The notes beneath the pieces are model-generated. The model had not been told where the DNA came from. It saw nothing but the letters and a program-made list of their open reading frames with translations, and ran no database searches. This document shows, one piece after another, positions 23,447 through 35,541 of a DNA stretch of 64,000 nt. The position numbers were made by a program, and so were the translations under genes. Positions within the stretch are counted from its first letter, which is position 1; each line of letters begins with the position of its first letter. The stretch is from Cenococcum geophilum 1.58 (Eukaryota > Ascomycota > Dothideomycetes > Gloniales > Gloniaceae). Where the stretch lies: assembly GCA_001692895.1 (NCBI GenBank), contig KV748179.1:3609222-3673221 (forward strand), read 5' to 3'.

Positions 23447-24139
23447 CTAATTAGTCTATTTAACAGGTAGAGCTAGTAGAGCTTAATACCGTCGCCTAAA
23501 TTTAGTGGACCAGAAATATTCCAAAGCTCGCTTATATAGGTAGGTCGCTAGTACCTCGCGGGTAGGTTATAGGTTATTCGCATACAGCCAGATTCGTAGA
23601 CGGTAAGGCTATATACCTATTAAATCCGCCACTAACCCTACTTTAGCCTTACGCTATACCGGCGTAGCGCCGTATATACTTCGCGGGTAGGTTATAGGTT
23701 ATTTATATACAGCCAGATTAGGACAGTAAGGCTATATACCCATTAAACCCGCCGCTAACCTATACTTTAGCCTTATGCGTTATCTGCGTAGTATATACAT
23801 AGAATAATATATAAGTTATCGGTATAGGTTACTACTAGCGGGTCACCAGTAGGTTATAAACTCCGGTTAAATAGACCCCAGTTATAGACGGGCCTATTCT
23901 CTAATATATAAATAATCTACTTAGCTAGCATAGAGTAACGAACTAGGTCTAGGAAGGGTGCTTTCTAAATTAAAGCTGTAGTTCTTACAGCAATCGTTAC
24001 TTATTCTTTAATCCCTTAGGACGTCCTCTACTCCGCTTTAATGCAGGTTATATTTTAACAGCGGCGCTTACTTTTCGCCTACGCTTTGGCTATAAGGCTA
24101 GGGTATCTCGCTTGCGGTACTCATCTAGCAGTTATTAAC

Positions 24140-24290
24140 AATTCTTAAGTTCTGTCTTATATTTCTATTTATTATACTTATTTAGCCATCCTAGCCATTT
24201 AATAAGGTACTGCGGTTGTCTAGCACAATCTTAGTAGGCGACGATTACTTCTACTTCCCAGCTGCCTTCCTTAAGCTCTTCCACTACCAG
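24140..24290 (-). pseudogene. Gypsy-C chromodomain relic
   Basis: The minus strand reads RQPQYLIKWLGW, then a Trp-to-stop position, then LKNCQQLLDEYRK once stop codons are read as Gln. This matches the chromodomain core Y-L-V-K-W-x-G-W and C-terminal helix found at the integrase C-terminus of chromoviral Gypsy elements, where it directs insertion to chromatin marks. It follows directly on the integrase tail (LEPYRSR, about 24340). Confidence 0.85.
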
Positions 24291-24329
24291 GGGTTAAAAC
24301 CTAGGGCGTGACCTATAAGGCTCTAGTAG

Positions 24330-26490
24330 GGAGATATAAAAGATTAGGTAGAGCCGTGCCATAGTAGGTAAAAGCTCTAGCTTATATACTTACTACCCTA
24401 CGCGCTCTAGGATCTAAAACAGTCCTATAAACTTATAGTTAAGCTTTTTATAGGGACGTTTCGTGCGGATATTCTTGGAGGAAAGTAGGACTCATTTACC
24501 GACGGCGAAATGCTTGGCCAGATGGTGACGATTATAGTATTTTACCTAAAGCTATTAGGCGTACATTATTAACGCTACCGCTGCCTTATATATAAGGCGT
24601 AGGCGTTATAAATACGTCTCTGCAAGTTCGATATTTATTAACTTAGACCCCTCCCTACCTTGCCGGGCGTCTTAGACGCTATCTAGGACTTCGTCTAGGA
24701 CATTTAGTAGCTAGCCATAGGCGAGCTTAATAGGGAAACACTTTATTATAGCATAGACCTTAGAGTTATAGACAAAGGCTGCTTCTTTAAGTAGGGAGGC
24801 CTAATTAGACTATTCCTAGTTTGTAAATATACGTAGGTATACCTTAAGCTCCTAGTTCTAACGCTCTATTTAACTATCTATCTACGGGTAGAATGCGGTG
24901 CTAAGTTTACATTAAACGTAGAGATGGTAGCATATAGTGCTTTAGTACTCGCTTGTAAATATACTACCTTTATTAGAGACGATATTATTTAGAGGTCTTA
25001 TTTATGCAAAGACTCTAAATAAGAGTTCTGCGAGTTGCGTAGCATTAATTATCTTACGCACTAAATAGTAGCATACTAGCTTTATAAAACGGTCTACAAG
25101 GATAAGGACGGAGTTATACTCTATACTATTAGGAGTCTTAAACTCTAAGAGATCCGTAATAAAGTTAAGTAAATAATGCCGCTAGGCTCAAGTAGGGGCC
25201 TAAAGAGGCTACAGCTCACTATAAAGTTTATAGCGGCACGATTTAGAGCGTTAGCAGGCATTATAATTATCTAGGTATTTGCGGAGGTTCTAAATAAGGC
25301 CGTTCTAAGCATACTTCCGCGCAATTACCTTAAAGGTACGGTTAAAACCATAGTAGCCGCCTATAGGATTGTTATAATTCCGCTTAAGGATCTCCTATTA
25401 TAGTAGTGTGCAATTCAACACCTAAACCTTGTTATTTTACCTTAAAAGTCCTTAATTATTAAGGGTATAGTCCTTATTACCAGTAAGGACTTATTCCTAG
25501 GTTAACTAATCACATATAAAGTATATAAAGGCGTCTCTTTTTTATACTCTATAAATAAAATTAACTAATAACTTAGGGGGGTATTCCATAAACGCCATTT
25601 CGGCTAAGGTAGCTACTACTACCTCTTACTATAGCACAAGACTTTGCGCAAAGTCGGTGCTAGTAAAGTAATATATAATACGTAGATAACCCGCTAGGTC
25701 GCTACAGGGGACTATAGCCTAGGCTAAGGGGTCTTCCCTAGGGTTAAGCGCCATTAGGTTAGTTAAAGTAGTCTTAGAGAGAATAGTAGGACGCTCTTAT
25801 CCGCCGGCGCCAAGTTTATAAGGGTCGCTCGCATACTACACGCATACTACTCGCTAGTTTAGTATAGTAGCACCAGGGCCGCCCATAAGGCCTATAACCC
25901 GCAACTTTTGCTGCAATATAGGCAGCATAGCATTAAGGATTATTCTCTTACTACTATCTTTAAAGCCTTTAGTATAATCCGGGTGCCGGGATAGTATATT
26001 AGCAGAATTTATCTTACCTAACTTATATTTAATCTTAAAATCAAACTTAGCTAGTTCCTTAGCGTACCGGGCCTAGCGAGTAGATAAGCTCTTAGTAGTT
26101 ATAAAGTACCTAAGATTGTTATAATTATAGAGCACACGCGTTACATACGCGGCGTATTTAAGGTAATAGCGCTACGTCTTAAAGCATTACACTATAGCAA
26201 GTAGTTCTTTATTATGTATATTATACTATACTTTTAGGCTAGTAAGCTTTTAACTATAATGGGCAATTAGGTGCCAGTGGAGTTAATCTCTCTACCCTAA
26301 AGGCTGCAGAAGTATACCGCTATAGGTATAGTTAAAAGCGTTAGTAATTACTATTAGGGGTAGATTAGGGTTAAAGTGGCGAAGTAGAGGAGCCTATATA
26401 AACGTAGCGCGTAGCTTATAGAACGCCTACTACGCGTCGTCAGGCTAGGACCAGGGTTAATACTATTTAATAGGCCTTTTTAACTTACGC
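24330..26490 (-). pseudogene. Gypsy-C RNase H and integrase relic
   Basis: Reading leftwards from 26490: the RT/RNase H connection and RNase H (LPLIVITNAFNYTYSGILLQ, about 26385-26326; HNKELLAIV, about 26225-26195), then the integrase zinc-binding segment (HH-CC type, with YNACQRSK near 25255), then the core (FITDLLEF, about 25170-25145; IVSNKGSIFTSEY for the second catalytic Asp, about 24980-24940). The order and spacing match Ty3/Gypsy pol. Catalytic positions are partly lost to Asn and Tyr. Confidence 0.85.
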
Positions 26491-26796
26491 TTTTAACCTT
26501 CACCGCACATGCAACCTTACCAAAAGGTAGCGCCACACTCTAAAACTTACGCATACCCATCTTACCATCAAAAACAATTGATTTTCCAACTTTCCCCTCT
26601 AACGATTTTCCTCATCTTTCTTGATGGGATAACCATAACATAATCCACCATCATCATCACCAAAAACCACAAGGACAGGCACGGAGCGAATATTCGATCC
26701 TGGTGGGGATCTCTTTTTAAAAGAACAACCCTATTCCCCCATTTTACTGTTTATTTAAGGTGGAGATCGAGCGATCCGCCATCCTTAATCCAGAAC

Positions 26797-26968
26797 NNNN
26801 NNNNNNNNNNNNNNNNNNNNNNNNNNNNNNNNNNNNNNNNNNNNNNNNNNNNNNNNNNNNNNNNNNNNNNNNNNNNNNNNNNNNNNNNNNNNNNNNNNNN
26901 NNNNNNNNNNNNNNNNNNNNNNNNNNNNNNNNNNNNNNNNNNNNNNNNNNNNNNNNNNNNNNNNNNNN
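26797..26968. other. Assembly gap (172 N)
   Basis: A run of unknown bases inside copy 2 of the ORF1-only element. The sequences on the two sides are not what copies 1 and 3 have at the corresponding place, so the join should not be trusted. The frame running across it is an artefact. Confidence 0.99.
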
Positions 26969-27440
26969 ACCCCGTAATCTATCCCCCGACTTTTAGGACT
27001 CGCCTACTTACACGCCTATAAGTTACCTATAGTGGCCCTCATACCTACCTTACTATTTAACCTTCTTGGGAAACCACTGCTGCCGTAATAAGCCTATGGA
27101 CGTGCCTAGTATTATAAACTATTACTCCTACTACTGTAAGAGTTAACTAGGGGGGTTCCACCTACTGGCTCGACCCCTTACCTACCCTATTACTATTCCC
27201 TTGTAACCTAGAACTAAATTAAGCATATTTTAACAATCAACGCCCACTAAGTAACCGTCCTTAAGGCCTTTTATATTAAGGAGCCAGTGTATTATAGTTC
27301 TCTATACCTAGCTGCTAAGAGCATTATTTCTTAATTAGGTGCATAGGGGGCATAGGCAGTATTATATATTTTGGTGTCGTGTCTTAGCTAGCCATATTTA
27401 TATCTTAAGGCTACCTACTAGGACACCTACCTAGTAAAGG
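26969..27440 (-). mobile_element. LINE family T fragment inside copy 2
   Basis: Corresponds to 11560-11975 in the same orientation (from the accgctgctgccgtaa-like segment through cacctacctagtaaag), but with many one-base insertions and a few deletions relative to that copy. A further piece at about 27790-27830 (ggcctacgccctaaagcggg) matches the 5' border region of the LINE-T fragment near 12285-12307. Confidence 0.75.
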
Positions 27441-27976
27441 CCAAATCTCTATACGACAACAAAATCATCACTATTTGCATTAAAGAGTACTGCTAGTAGA
27501 TTTAAAACCTGTATTAGGGCCATCATCCGGAGCTAGAACTAAGGTATTTAACAAAATATGCGTCTAACTATACTACGGAAGAGCATTACGAATGCGGATT
27601 ACCTAGTAAAATACAAGGAAATCCCGGCATAATTGCTATTTACCTTTTCAAAGAGAAAAAAACTAAACCATGGGTTCAAATTATAGCCTAATGGGTTTCC
27701 TACCGTTCCTAGAGAGAAGGAGTTTCTAAGCTTTTCTAAAAGAAGAAATTGATTTTTACTAAAAAAACTTAAACGACTCCTTAAGCTTCTCTATATAGGC
27801 CTACGCCCTAAAGCGGGCAACATATGCTGCTTATACTTTATTTAACCCTGATTCTCATACAATTACCTAACTATAGGGATTATTAGTCTAAAATCCTATA
27901 GCACAAAAGAGTCCAGCTATAGGTTTAGGCTAAGGCGTATAGTGCAATATAACTCTTACTACGCATGTGAGTAGCT

Positions 27977-28180
27977 ATGTTAATTTCGTATTTCCTATAT
28001 TGGAGAGCAGGCATAAGATGCTTACTAGGGCCTGTATACTGTGCGGCTGCACATTTATCTAAAGACCATTCCTGTTCTACCTGTATAATAAAAGGCAAGC
28101 CTTGCCAGCATACTACCCCTCTTTGCATTAATTGTAAAGAAAAACACTTTGCTAATAGTAAAGACTGCGAGACTTCTTAA
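27977..28180 (+). pseudogene. ORF1 zinc-knuckle segment of copy 2
   Basis: A short clean frame that is the C-terminal Cys-rich part of ORF1 (CSTCIIKGKPCQHTTPLCIN, then CKEKHFANSKDCE), homologous to 15950-16110 and 35020-35160. Cys and His spacing of the CCHC motifs is intact here. It has no independent start: the ATG at 27977 is inside diverged sequence. Confidence 0.8.
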
Positions 28181-28534
28181 AGCTGCTAAATAGTACGCGA
28201 ATTCTGGATAAAGATAGGATCTAGAGGACTCCTACTAGGCTCTTAAAATGATATTAGAGAGCAAAAAGGACAGAATAAAATTGCAAAAGGACAGGGACAG
28301 GGGTTAAGGATTTCTTATAGTTTTTCTTACCATTTTTCTCATTCCCTAGTAGTTGTAGTATCTTAGTATTTTACTAGGAAACTATAAACTCCTAATTTAG
28401 GGGTTTATAAACTACTAGGACATAGCTACTAGTATATATTTAAGCTGCCTAGAAAGGATTTATGTATATAGAACTATAGCGCCATAGCCTAGAGGCTGCA
28501 TGCGCAGTATTGTACGTAGTATAATACAACGGAC

Positions 28535-28568
<34 letters not shown>

Positions 28569-28589
28569 TACGCTTTTTCTTCTTCTCCT

Positions 28590-29450
28590 TATCTAACGTT
28601 AGGTCGCGATGTGCCTATATAAGATATACGTATAGGGGGTATACGGTATCCGAGTAGTTCTAGATAAATCGCCTATAGAAGTTAGCAAAGCTAAGAAAGA
28701 CCTAGATATCCCTATAGGACTTAGGCTTAGGCCATTTCTTAATAGCTTTTACGTAGTTAGGGTCCATTATAATACCCCTAGGGGTAATAATAAAGCCTAG
28801 GAACTTAACGTTCTTAGTATAAAAGATACATTTTAATAGTTTGGCGTATAGGCCCTAAGCGCGGAGCTATTACAGTACCTACTTAACGTGCTCAACGTGC
28901 TTGTCCTTATTATTTAAGTAGATAAGAATATTATCTAGGTAAACCACGTAGATGGTATCCACTAGGGTTTCTAGAGCTTTATAAATATAGCTCTAAAAAG
29001 TTGTAGAGGCGTTAGCAAAACTAAAGGGCATTATTAGGTACTTAAAGTAACTATAGCGTGTCTTAAATGCGGTCTTCTATTCGTCTCCCTTTTTAATACA
29101 AATCCTATAGTACGCATCATAAAGATCCAGCTTTGTGAATATCTTCGTATGGCTAAGCCTATTAAAGAGGTCGCCGACCAGTAGTAGGGGGTACCAATTT
29201 TTAATCGTAATCTTATTTAGGCGTCTATAGTTAACGCATAGCCGTATTATACTATCTACTTTCGGTATAAAGAGGATAGGCGCTCTAGTAGGCGACTTGC
29301 TAGGCCTAATCCAGCCCTTCTTAAGAGCACTGTCTAGGTACTCTGATAAGATCTATAACTCTTTTTATAAGAGGTTATAGAGGGGCATTTACAGTAGCGT
29401 CTTACCTTCTTTTAAGTTAATTGCGTAGTTATACTTAGAGTTCTACGGTA
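28590..29450 (-). pseudogene. Gypsy-C reverse transcriptase relic
   Basis: Minus-strand reading of the RT domain. The catalytic box at about 28918-28950 reads VVYLDNILIY, so the second Asp of the YLDD motif is now Asn. It lies directly to the right of the nested element's target duplication, and the reading continues beyond that element at 26490 with the RNase H connection. Confidence 0.88.
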
Positions 29451-29649
29451 GTATGCTTGCTAGCTTATTAGAGAAGATATTAATTTCCTCCTTATATACG
29501 TTCGGTAGGCTAGGGGCTACGGAGGTTAAAGCAACTATTACGTAGTAGTGTGCTTCTAGGAGCTAGTAAAGAAAAGGGTGCGGTTAATATGCGTTTTGTA
29601 GGTATACTTATATAGAGAGTGCATATAGCTCTACTATAGTATACTCAAT

Positions 29650-31568
29650 AGTTTTAGGGTTTTAATTACCTCCCCCTTATATATAGGTAATCTGCGCCGG
29701 CACCAGAGGGTCTCCACGGGTACTCGCTACTAGTAATGGCAGGTCCTCTACTATATTTATAACTAGTGTCTCTATATCCGGAGGGTCTATATAGGTACTT
29801 ACTACCAGTAATAATAGGTCCTCTATTATATTCATAACCGGTATAGAGAAGGAGTCTTCTAGCTATAGCGAATAGACTATTTCACTAGCCTTAATATCTG
29901 CTAGAAGAGTATTAAGGGTAACTATCTAGAGGTATCTAGGGTCTAAAGTACCCTAAATAAACTATCTAAAATAGAAGCTAATTAATAGATCTGCTTCCGC
30001 GAGCCAATCCTATCTAAGAACTATATTATAACCATTAAATAAGCCGCTCTAAAAGATCTACGGGCTAATAGTGCGAGAGGTACCCTAGGAGTCGCTAGTA
30101 GTAACCGTTAGATTATAAGCATCCTAGATTATTATCTAGTTGCTGTTAAGGAAACGTGTAATAGGTTTATATAAATATAGCGCGTAGCGTATAGGCAGGT
30201 TAAACCTATAGACGACATCTTAATTAATAAGGTTAATTTAGCACCTATTATTATATAAAGCATATAGGCGGACTTCGCCCTAGGGCGTATCCATCGCAAT
30301 ATATACCACAATACGTTTCTTCTCTCCCTCTATATTAGGCCCTAGTTGCAGTTAAGAGAGATACGTTACTAGGGCTTTAGGTTTTTCAAAGGCCGAGCTA
30401 ACTTCTCTTTATTAGCCTACTTCTAGTATTCCTTACAGTAGCCGCCTATAGTCCTTTAACTCGCCTACGTAGCACTAGCGTCTAGGGGGTCCCCTAAGCT
30501 ATCCGGCTTTTAGGTAATCTCCCTAGGAGTTTACTTAGAAAAGCGTCGCCCTTTTTAGGTTTTATTCCCTAAGCCTAAGTCTATAAAGCCTATGCTGCGA
30601 CCGCGCTTCGTATATAATAATTTGCCGCTACCACTTATGCGATCTTCCGCGAGCTTTATAGTATCGAGCAATTACTCTATATAGCGGATTTTATTAAAGA
30701 GGTCTTTAGCGGTTCTTACCCGTTAAGCGAAGTTCTGGCGGAAGAGCTCGCCTTATAGGTAGGCTAGGAGATATAAGAACTAAAAGTCTACCTATTATTT
30801 AGGATTAATAAAAGGGGTATATAAGAAGAGGTCCTCTAAGCTACGTATATAGGCTAGGAAGATATTAAACCTCTAGTTCTCCTTTATAACAGCCGTATAG
30901 TACATTATAGCGTTATTAAAGCGTCTTACTATAGGGTTCCTAATCTAGTCTTAGACTATAGTTTTAAATTCGTCCTATAGTAAAGGACCCTTATCTTTAG
31001 TGCCTAACCAGCAATAAACTAGTTAGGCGATTATCTTCTCTTTTATAAGACCTTTAATAGCCTAGCGCGTGCGTTACTTATAGTTATAGTTAGCGTTATT
31101 AACCTTAAATCGGTTCTTAACTACGGCAATCCACCGGTTAAAATGCTGTTAAGTAGTACCGCTAATATCGGGTAGCAACTTCTTAACCAGGGCGTTAAGA
31201 TTTAATCGGCGTATATATTCGCTATATAACTTATACTCTTTACTAGAGAGGCGACGGGAGGGCTTTATTAAATTAATAATGCTCTATAAGTTGGCTATTT
31301 TCTTAGCCAGCTTATCTAGCTCCTTTATATTAGCGGTATTAGATAGGACACTAGTAACCTTACTAAGCTCCTATTAAGCCTAGGTATATAAGTTAAACTA
31401 GTTTCTAGCGTTCGTAGATATCTAATCATTTTAAAATTTAGAAAATGGTTTAGATACCACTAGTGTACTTCTAGCGGTTTTATTTACACTAGATCCTAAG
31501 GCGTTCTACAGTTACATTGCTAGCGTATTACCGTTAGGTATAGGCGTTGGTTTTCTTTTTAGAGGCAT
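29650..31568 (-). pseudogene. Gypsy-C gag and protease region relic
   Basis: The minus strand opens with ATG at 31568-31566 (MPLKRKPTPIPNGN), about 50 bases downstream of the 5' LTR, a plausible gag start. Further along, readings such as KKLLPDISGTT (about 31180) and SLEDLFLYTPFINP (about 30830) fit a helical gag with many Gln/Trp-to-stop changes. A protease is expected near 30200-29700. It is too degraded to mark its active site with confidence. Confidence 0.6.
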
Positions 31569-31620
31569 TATAAAAAAATTAAACCGGCTATCCTCCTAAG
31601 GGGATTGGTAAGGATTTAAA

Positions 31621-31846
31621 TATAAGGTAAGGATATAAATAGGGAGTCTAATAATAGAATAATGGGTATATTGTATAGACAGAGACGAATCCTTAAGGCA
31701 AAAAGGAGGAGTCTATATGCGAGGTAAGAAGGGTTTTCCCTAGGCACGTGTAGAGCACGTGCCTCACGGGCGAGTCACCCCTAGGTTGCCCTAGGGTCGC
31801 CTATACCTTACGGCTATATAACTATCTACTTAGGTTTTACCTAACA
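31621..31846 (-). repeat. Gypsy-C 5' LTR
   Basis: 226 bp. On the minus strand it starts tgttaggtaa and ends ttaccttata, followed on the plus-strand right side by the target duplication ctcct. It contains the CACGTG-type tract cacgtgtagagcacgtgcct near 31746-31765, largely kept in the 3' LTR as cacgtatagagcacgtacct. Confidence 0.95.
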
Positions 31847-31851
31847 CTCCT

Positions 31852-32700
31852 TTTCTAACTAAGCCCTATAGAAAAAAGCGTAAAGTAAAAGATCTAACCC
31901 TATTTAATAGTAAGGGATTACTAACTAAAAAGTTTTTTTTTAAAATATGGGAAATAAAGATTTAAGGCGTTTTTTGGAGGGATATAAAGTGCTTTAAGAC
32001 CCTAATAGACGAAGTCCTCTATATATTAGACATGCTAATAGATAAGCTTATAACTATATTAAGCATAGCCTTAATATACTACGTATACATCTAAATAACT
32101 TAAGTAAATAGACCTTCTTTAATTAAAAGTTTATGTTTATATATATAAGGAAGTACTATAAGACTATAGATATAACCTAAGTAGCTAAAAATAAGCTAGA
32201 TATCTTAAGCTAAGGTAAGCGTAACTACTAGTCCTAGAAAGCAGAGCTTAATAAGTTAATAATTAAAGTAAATAAGACTGAGGAATAAAAAGTAGATCTA
32301 CTTAAAAAGAATATTTCCTCTAAGATAAAGGACCTGGCCCTTACCCTTAGCCGTAAAATTGGCGATGCTAATTATAAAGGCTAGAGTGAGTAGATGGATA
32401 TATTTGCCTATAACCTATAGAATTATACCTACTATACTAAGCTAAATACCGCTAAGCTAAGTACCGCTAGCGGCTATTAACCTATATTATTATAGAATAA
32501 CCTAATAGACCTTAACGCCGTTAAGTTCGGCAGTAGTAGTAATAGTCTCCCTAATAATATCTAAAGATATTATATGGATAATAGACTCTATATAGCGTGT
32601 GGTTAACCTAGCTACTAAAAAGATGCTTATAACCCCTAAAAAAACCTAAATCCCCTTTTAATGCTACCGTGCTAACCCCCTTTTAGCCGCGGCGGATTCT
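31852..32700 (+). pseudogene. Gypsy-B gag relic, C-terminal part with zinc knuckle
   Basis: Continuation of gag after the Gypsy-C insertion. Around 32580-32632 the frame reads LYIACG, stop, PSY, stop, KDAYNP. This is a nucleocapsid CCHC knuckle (family pattern C-x2-C-G-x-P-G-H-x4-C) in which the first and last Cys have become Tyr and the His is also Tyr, all explainable by C-to-T or G-to-A changes. Confidence 0.65.
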
Positions 32701-33189
32701 TTAATAGAGGGGATAGTAATTAAGGTAGTAGCCATAGATAAGGACATAGGTTTAGATATAAAGACCTACCCCTATAATTCCCTTCCCCAATATAGCCTTA
32801 GCTAATAGTCCCGTATATAAACTATAGATAAGTACTTTATGCTACTACTAATTATAAGACCGGCTGTATTATTGGTAAAGTACCTTTTAGTATATATACA
32901 CCGTTAGAGACTAATACGTTAGAATATACTAGCTAAGACTATAGCCACTAGCTAAGCCCTATAATTCAGCCATTAAAAGGCTAACCCTTAAACTAAGTTG
33001 CCTCTAAGGGTTAGAACTATACAGGGAGGAGGATAAAAGGATTAGATCTATACTACTAGATTAGTTAAACCTTATTTTAAACTAGCTACTACTTAACCTT
33101 AAAATAGTAAATAGCGATAGAAATACTATCCTTATTTAGATCTACCTCTCCTTACCGCATAACCTACTCCTATAAGTTCTTATTAAAAC

Positions 33190-33468
33190 AGTAAGCCTTA
33201 TTAATACTAGTAGTATAGCACTAGTGTTTATAGATAAAGACTTGCTTATAAAAAAGTATAATATTATAGTAAAAAGACTCCTAGTCCTAAAACTACTCCG
33301 CCTTACTAATAGACTCCTATCCGGGTTTATTACCTACTACTTTATAGTAATAATAATAATTGGCCACTATATAGAATCTATGCTCTTCTACGTTATAAAG
33401 TTATTACCCTCTATACTAGTAATTCTTAAAATGCCCTAGCTTAAAAAGCATAACCTAAGGGCAGACTT
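33190..33468 (+). pseudogene. Gypsy-B protease relic
   Basis: The clean frame 33224-33439 is the retropepsin region. FIDKDLLIKKYNI (from 33227) corresponds to the segment following the D-[ST]-G-A active site, which itself reads SSIALV just upstream and is damaged. LLSGFITYYF and LLPSILVILKMP (to 33439) match the flap and the I-L-G-M-x-W-L segment of Gypsy proteases. The reading is cut at 33468 by the next ORF1-only element and resumes at 35542. Confidence 0.72.
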
Positions 33469-35529
33469 AACCTTCACCACACATGCAACCTTACTAAAAG
33501 GTAGCGCCACACTTCAAAACTTACGCATACCCATCTTACTATCAAAAACAATAGATTTTCCAACTTTTAAGACTTAATTCCTACTGCCTAGCGAGCTAAA
33601 GGTGGATTTATTTGTCGTTTTACCCCCTTTCCCCTAACAGAAAATTCTTCTTAGGGGTGGTCCTAGCTTATAAGCGAGGCACGGACAGGAACACCAAAAC
33701 TAAATACCAAAACCACGAAATATAGAGGCTAGATTTTCTATTACCTTTTAGCCTAATCTCCCCAGAAATCTTCTAGTAGGATTAGTAAGGAGAAAGGGTA
33801 TAAGGGTAGTGAAAACTAGGAAACCCCCCTATAAGATACAAAATGCCAAGGCCTAATAGGTCTAAAAAAAACCTCCTACAGAAATAAGTGATGAAGATTC
33901 TACATCTACTTTTTCTCCCCCTTCTCCTTCTCCTGGCCCATTTAGAATAGGAGAAAAAAGAGAACGTCCTTAGTCTTCTCCTAAAAAAGAAAACCAAAAA
34001 CCTGTAAAAAAGACAATAAAACCAACGACTACTACGGCTAGTACGCCTAGTATACCTTCCCATTCTTGTTCTCCAGAACAATATTTAAGCGAGGCTTTAG
34101 AGAACCTAATTAAGGCCTATAAAGGGATATAAGACAAGGAAAAAGAAAAACAAGTTGGACGTCTAATAGACTATACAGAAAGTATCCTAATAGGAGAAAA
34201 CCCCTTTGCAAAAGAAGAAGAAGAAAAGGCAAAAGATGTCCTAAAAGGACTAGTTGAAGAAGTAAGAGCTCTCCGTAAGGAGGTAGCACCCTACTAAAAA
34301 AAACCTACGCAGAGAGGCTAAAGAAGAACCTCCCTACTTCGACCCCTCTACCCTTATCACTACCGTCTCTTACCCCTTCTACTTCTACTAGAAGTAAGAA
34401 AAAGCAGCTATAAGAAAGGAAGCTAGTTCTAATTACAGACGAAAAGGACTAACCTTTAGATACCTTCTCTATACGGAATAAAGTCAACTAACTATTTACA
34501 TTAAAACTGTAAGTAGAAAAGCCAGTATTAGCGTCTATAGCTAGAACTAAAGGAAAACAAAATATTCTCCTTATAACTACAGAAGAGTATAATGTAGATT
34601 TCTTAGTCAAATATAAGGAAATCTGGTATAACTGCTTTACCTTTTAAAGAGAACAAAAACTAGAACTATGGGTTTAAATTATAGCCCACGGGGTTCCTAC
34701 CCTACCTTTTCTAGGAGAAGGAGGCTCTAAGCTCCTAAAGGAAGAAATCGAGACCTTTAATCCTATAAGGATACAAGGGCTACCTAGATAAATCTTATTT
34801 AGTAAAAAAAGACACAATCTACAGACCAGATTTAGCTCTATAGCTTTTACTATAGAGAATAAAGAAAAAAGACAAGAAATCCTTAAGCAAAAAGAGATAT
34901 TAATTGCAGGTACAGCTACTAAGGTAGTAAAATACCTCAAAGTCTCTCCTACTACGCAGTGTATAAGCTACTAAAAATTTGGCCATATAGGAGACAGGTG
35001 CTCTACTAGGGCCTANAGATACTGNGCNGCTGCACATTTATCTAAAGACCATTCNTGTTCTACCTGTATAATAACAGGCAAGCCTTACTAGCATACCACC
35101 CCTCTTTGCATTAATTGTAAAGAAAAACACTTTGCTAATAGTAAAGACTGCGAGACTCTAAAAGTAGCTAAACTAGTATGTAAAGAAGATTCTATAGAAG
35201 AATAAAACAGATAGGATTCTAGAAGGAGGCAACTCCTACTAGGCTTTTAAAAAGATATTAGAGAGCAAAAGGACAGAAATAAATTGCAAAAGGACAGGGA
35301 CGGGTGTTAGGATTTTTTATAGTTTTTCCTACTGTTTCTTATTCCCTAGTAGTTGCAGGAACTTAGGGTTTACTAAGGAACTATAAACTACCAGAACATA
35401 GCTACTAGTATATATTAAGCTGCCTAGAAAGGATTTATGTATATAGAACTATAGCGCCATAGCCTAGAAGCTGTATGCGCAGTATTGTATATGGTATAAT
35501 GTAATCGGGTTAAAATTTTTTTTTAAAAA
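33469..35529 (+). mobile_element. ORF1-only non-LTR element, copy 3
   Basis: A 2.06-kb copy bounded by the exact 12-bp target duplication aagggcagactt (33457-33468 and 35530-35541). It has the same 5' region (ccttcaccacacatgcaacc) and 3' end as copies 1 and 2, with a T-then-A tail (35515-35529). It is collinear with copy 1 throughout and likewise has no ORF2. This confirms that the short form is a repeated structure and not a one-off deletion. Confidence 0.9.
33843..35205 (+). pseudogene. ORF1 relic of copy 3
   Basis: The ATG at 33843 (MPRPNRSKK) matches that of copy 1. The middle region reads LPFLGEGGSKLLKEEIE (about 34700-34750) and IAGTATKVVKYLKV (about 34904-34945). The zinc-cluster region lies at 34960-35160, with CINCKEKHFANSKDCE at the end and several n base calls at 35017-35055. 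The stop corresponds to that of copy 1 (gaagaataa). In-frame TAA/TAG replace Gln and Trp, and a few one-base indels shift the frame. Confidence 0.8.
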
Positions 35530-35541
35530 AAGGGCAGACTT

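Larger units (their letters stand above)
26495..28564 (+). mobile_element. ORF1-only non-LTR element, copy 2 (mosaic, gapped)
   Basis: The 5' region (ccttcaccgcacatgcaacc at 26497) and the 3' end (gtagtattgtacgtagtat then a run of about 30 A, 28537-28566) match copies 1 and 3. The 13-bp target duplication aacttacgctttt at 26482-26494 and 28565-28577 shows insertion into Gypsy-C pol. The middle is abnormal: unrelated, little-mutated sequence at 26600-26796, 172 unknown bases (26797-26968), a minus-strand LINE-T piece (26969-27440), then ORF1 sequence with many single-base indels. It may be a real nested insertion, a misjoin, or both. Confidence 0.8.
22946..31846 (-). mobile_element. Gypsy-C, complete chromodomain Gypsy, minus strand
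   Basis: Two 226-bp LTRs (22946-23171 and 31621-31846) and the 5-bp target duplication ctcct (22941-22945 and 31847-31851) define the element. In its own sense it reads from right to left: gag from 31568, then RT near 28940, RNase H and integrase between about 26490 and 24330, a chromodomain at about 24290-24140, and the 3' LTR at the left. A nested ORF1-only element at 26495-28564 splits pol between RT and RNase H. Without it the element is about 6.8 kb. RIP-type stops and Asp-to-Asn changes occur throughout. Confidence 0.95.

Noticed and set aside
26760..26996. Open frame spanning the run of N
   Set aside because: It stays open only because unknown bases contain no stop codon.
27925..28128. 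Minus-strand open frame opposite the zinc-knuckle segment
   Set aside because: Antisense shadow of the ORF1 relic at 27977-28180.
33782..34081. Minus-strand Arg/Phe-rich frame of 99 codons
   Set aside because: Antisense of the Ser/Pro/Lys-rich N-terminus of ORF1 in copy 3. The frame at 34674-34940 is also antisense to ORF1.
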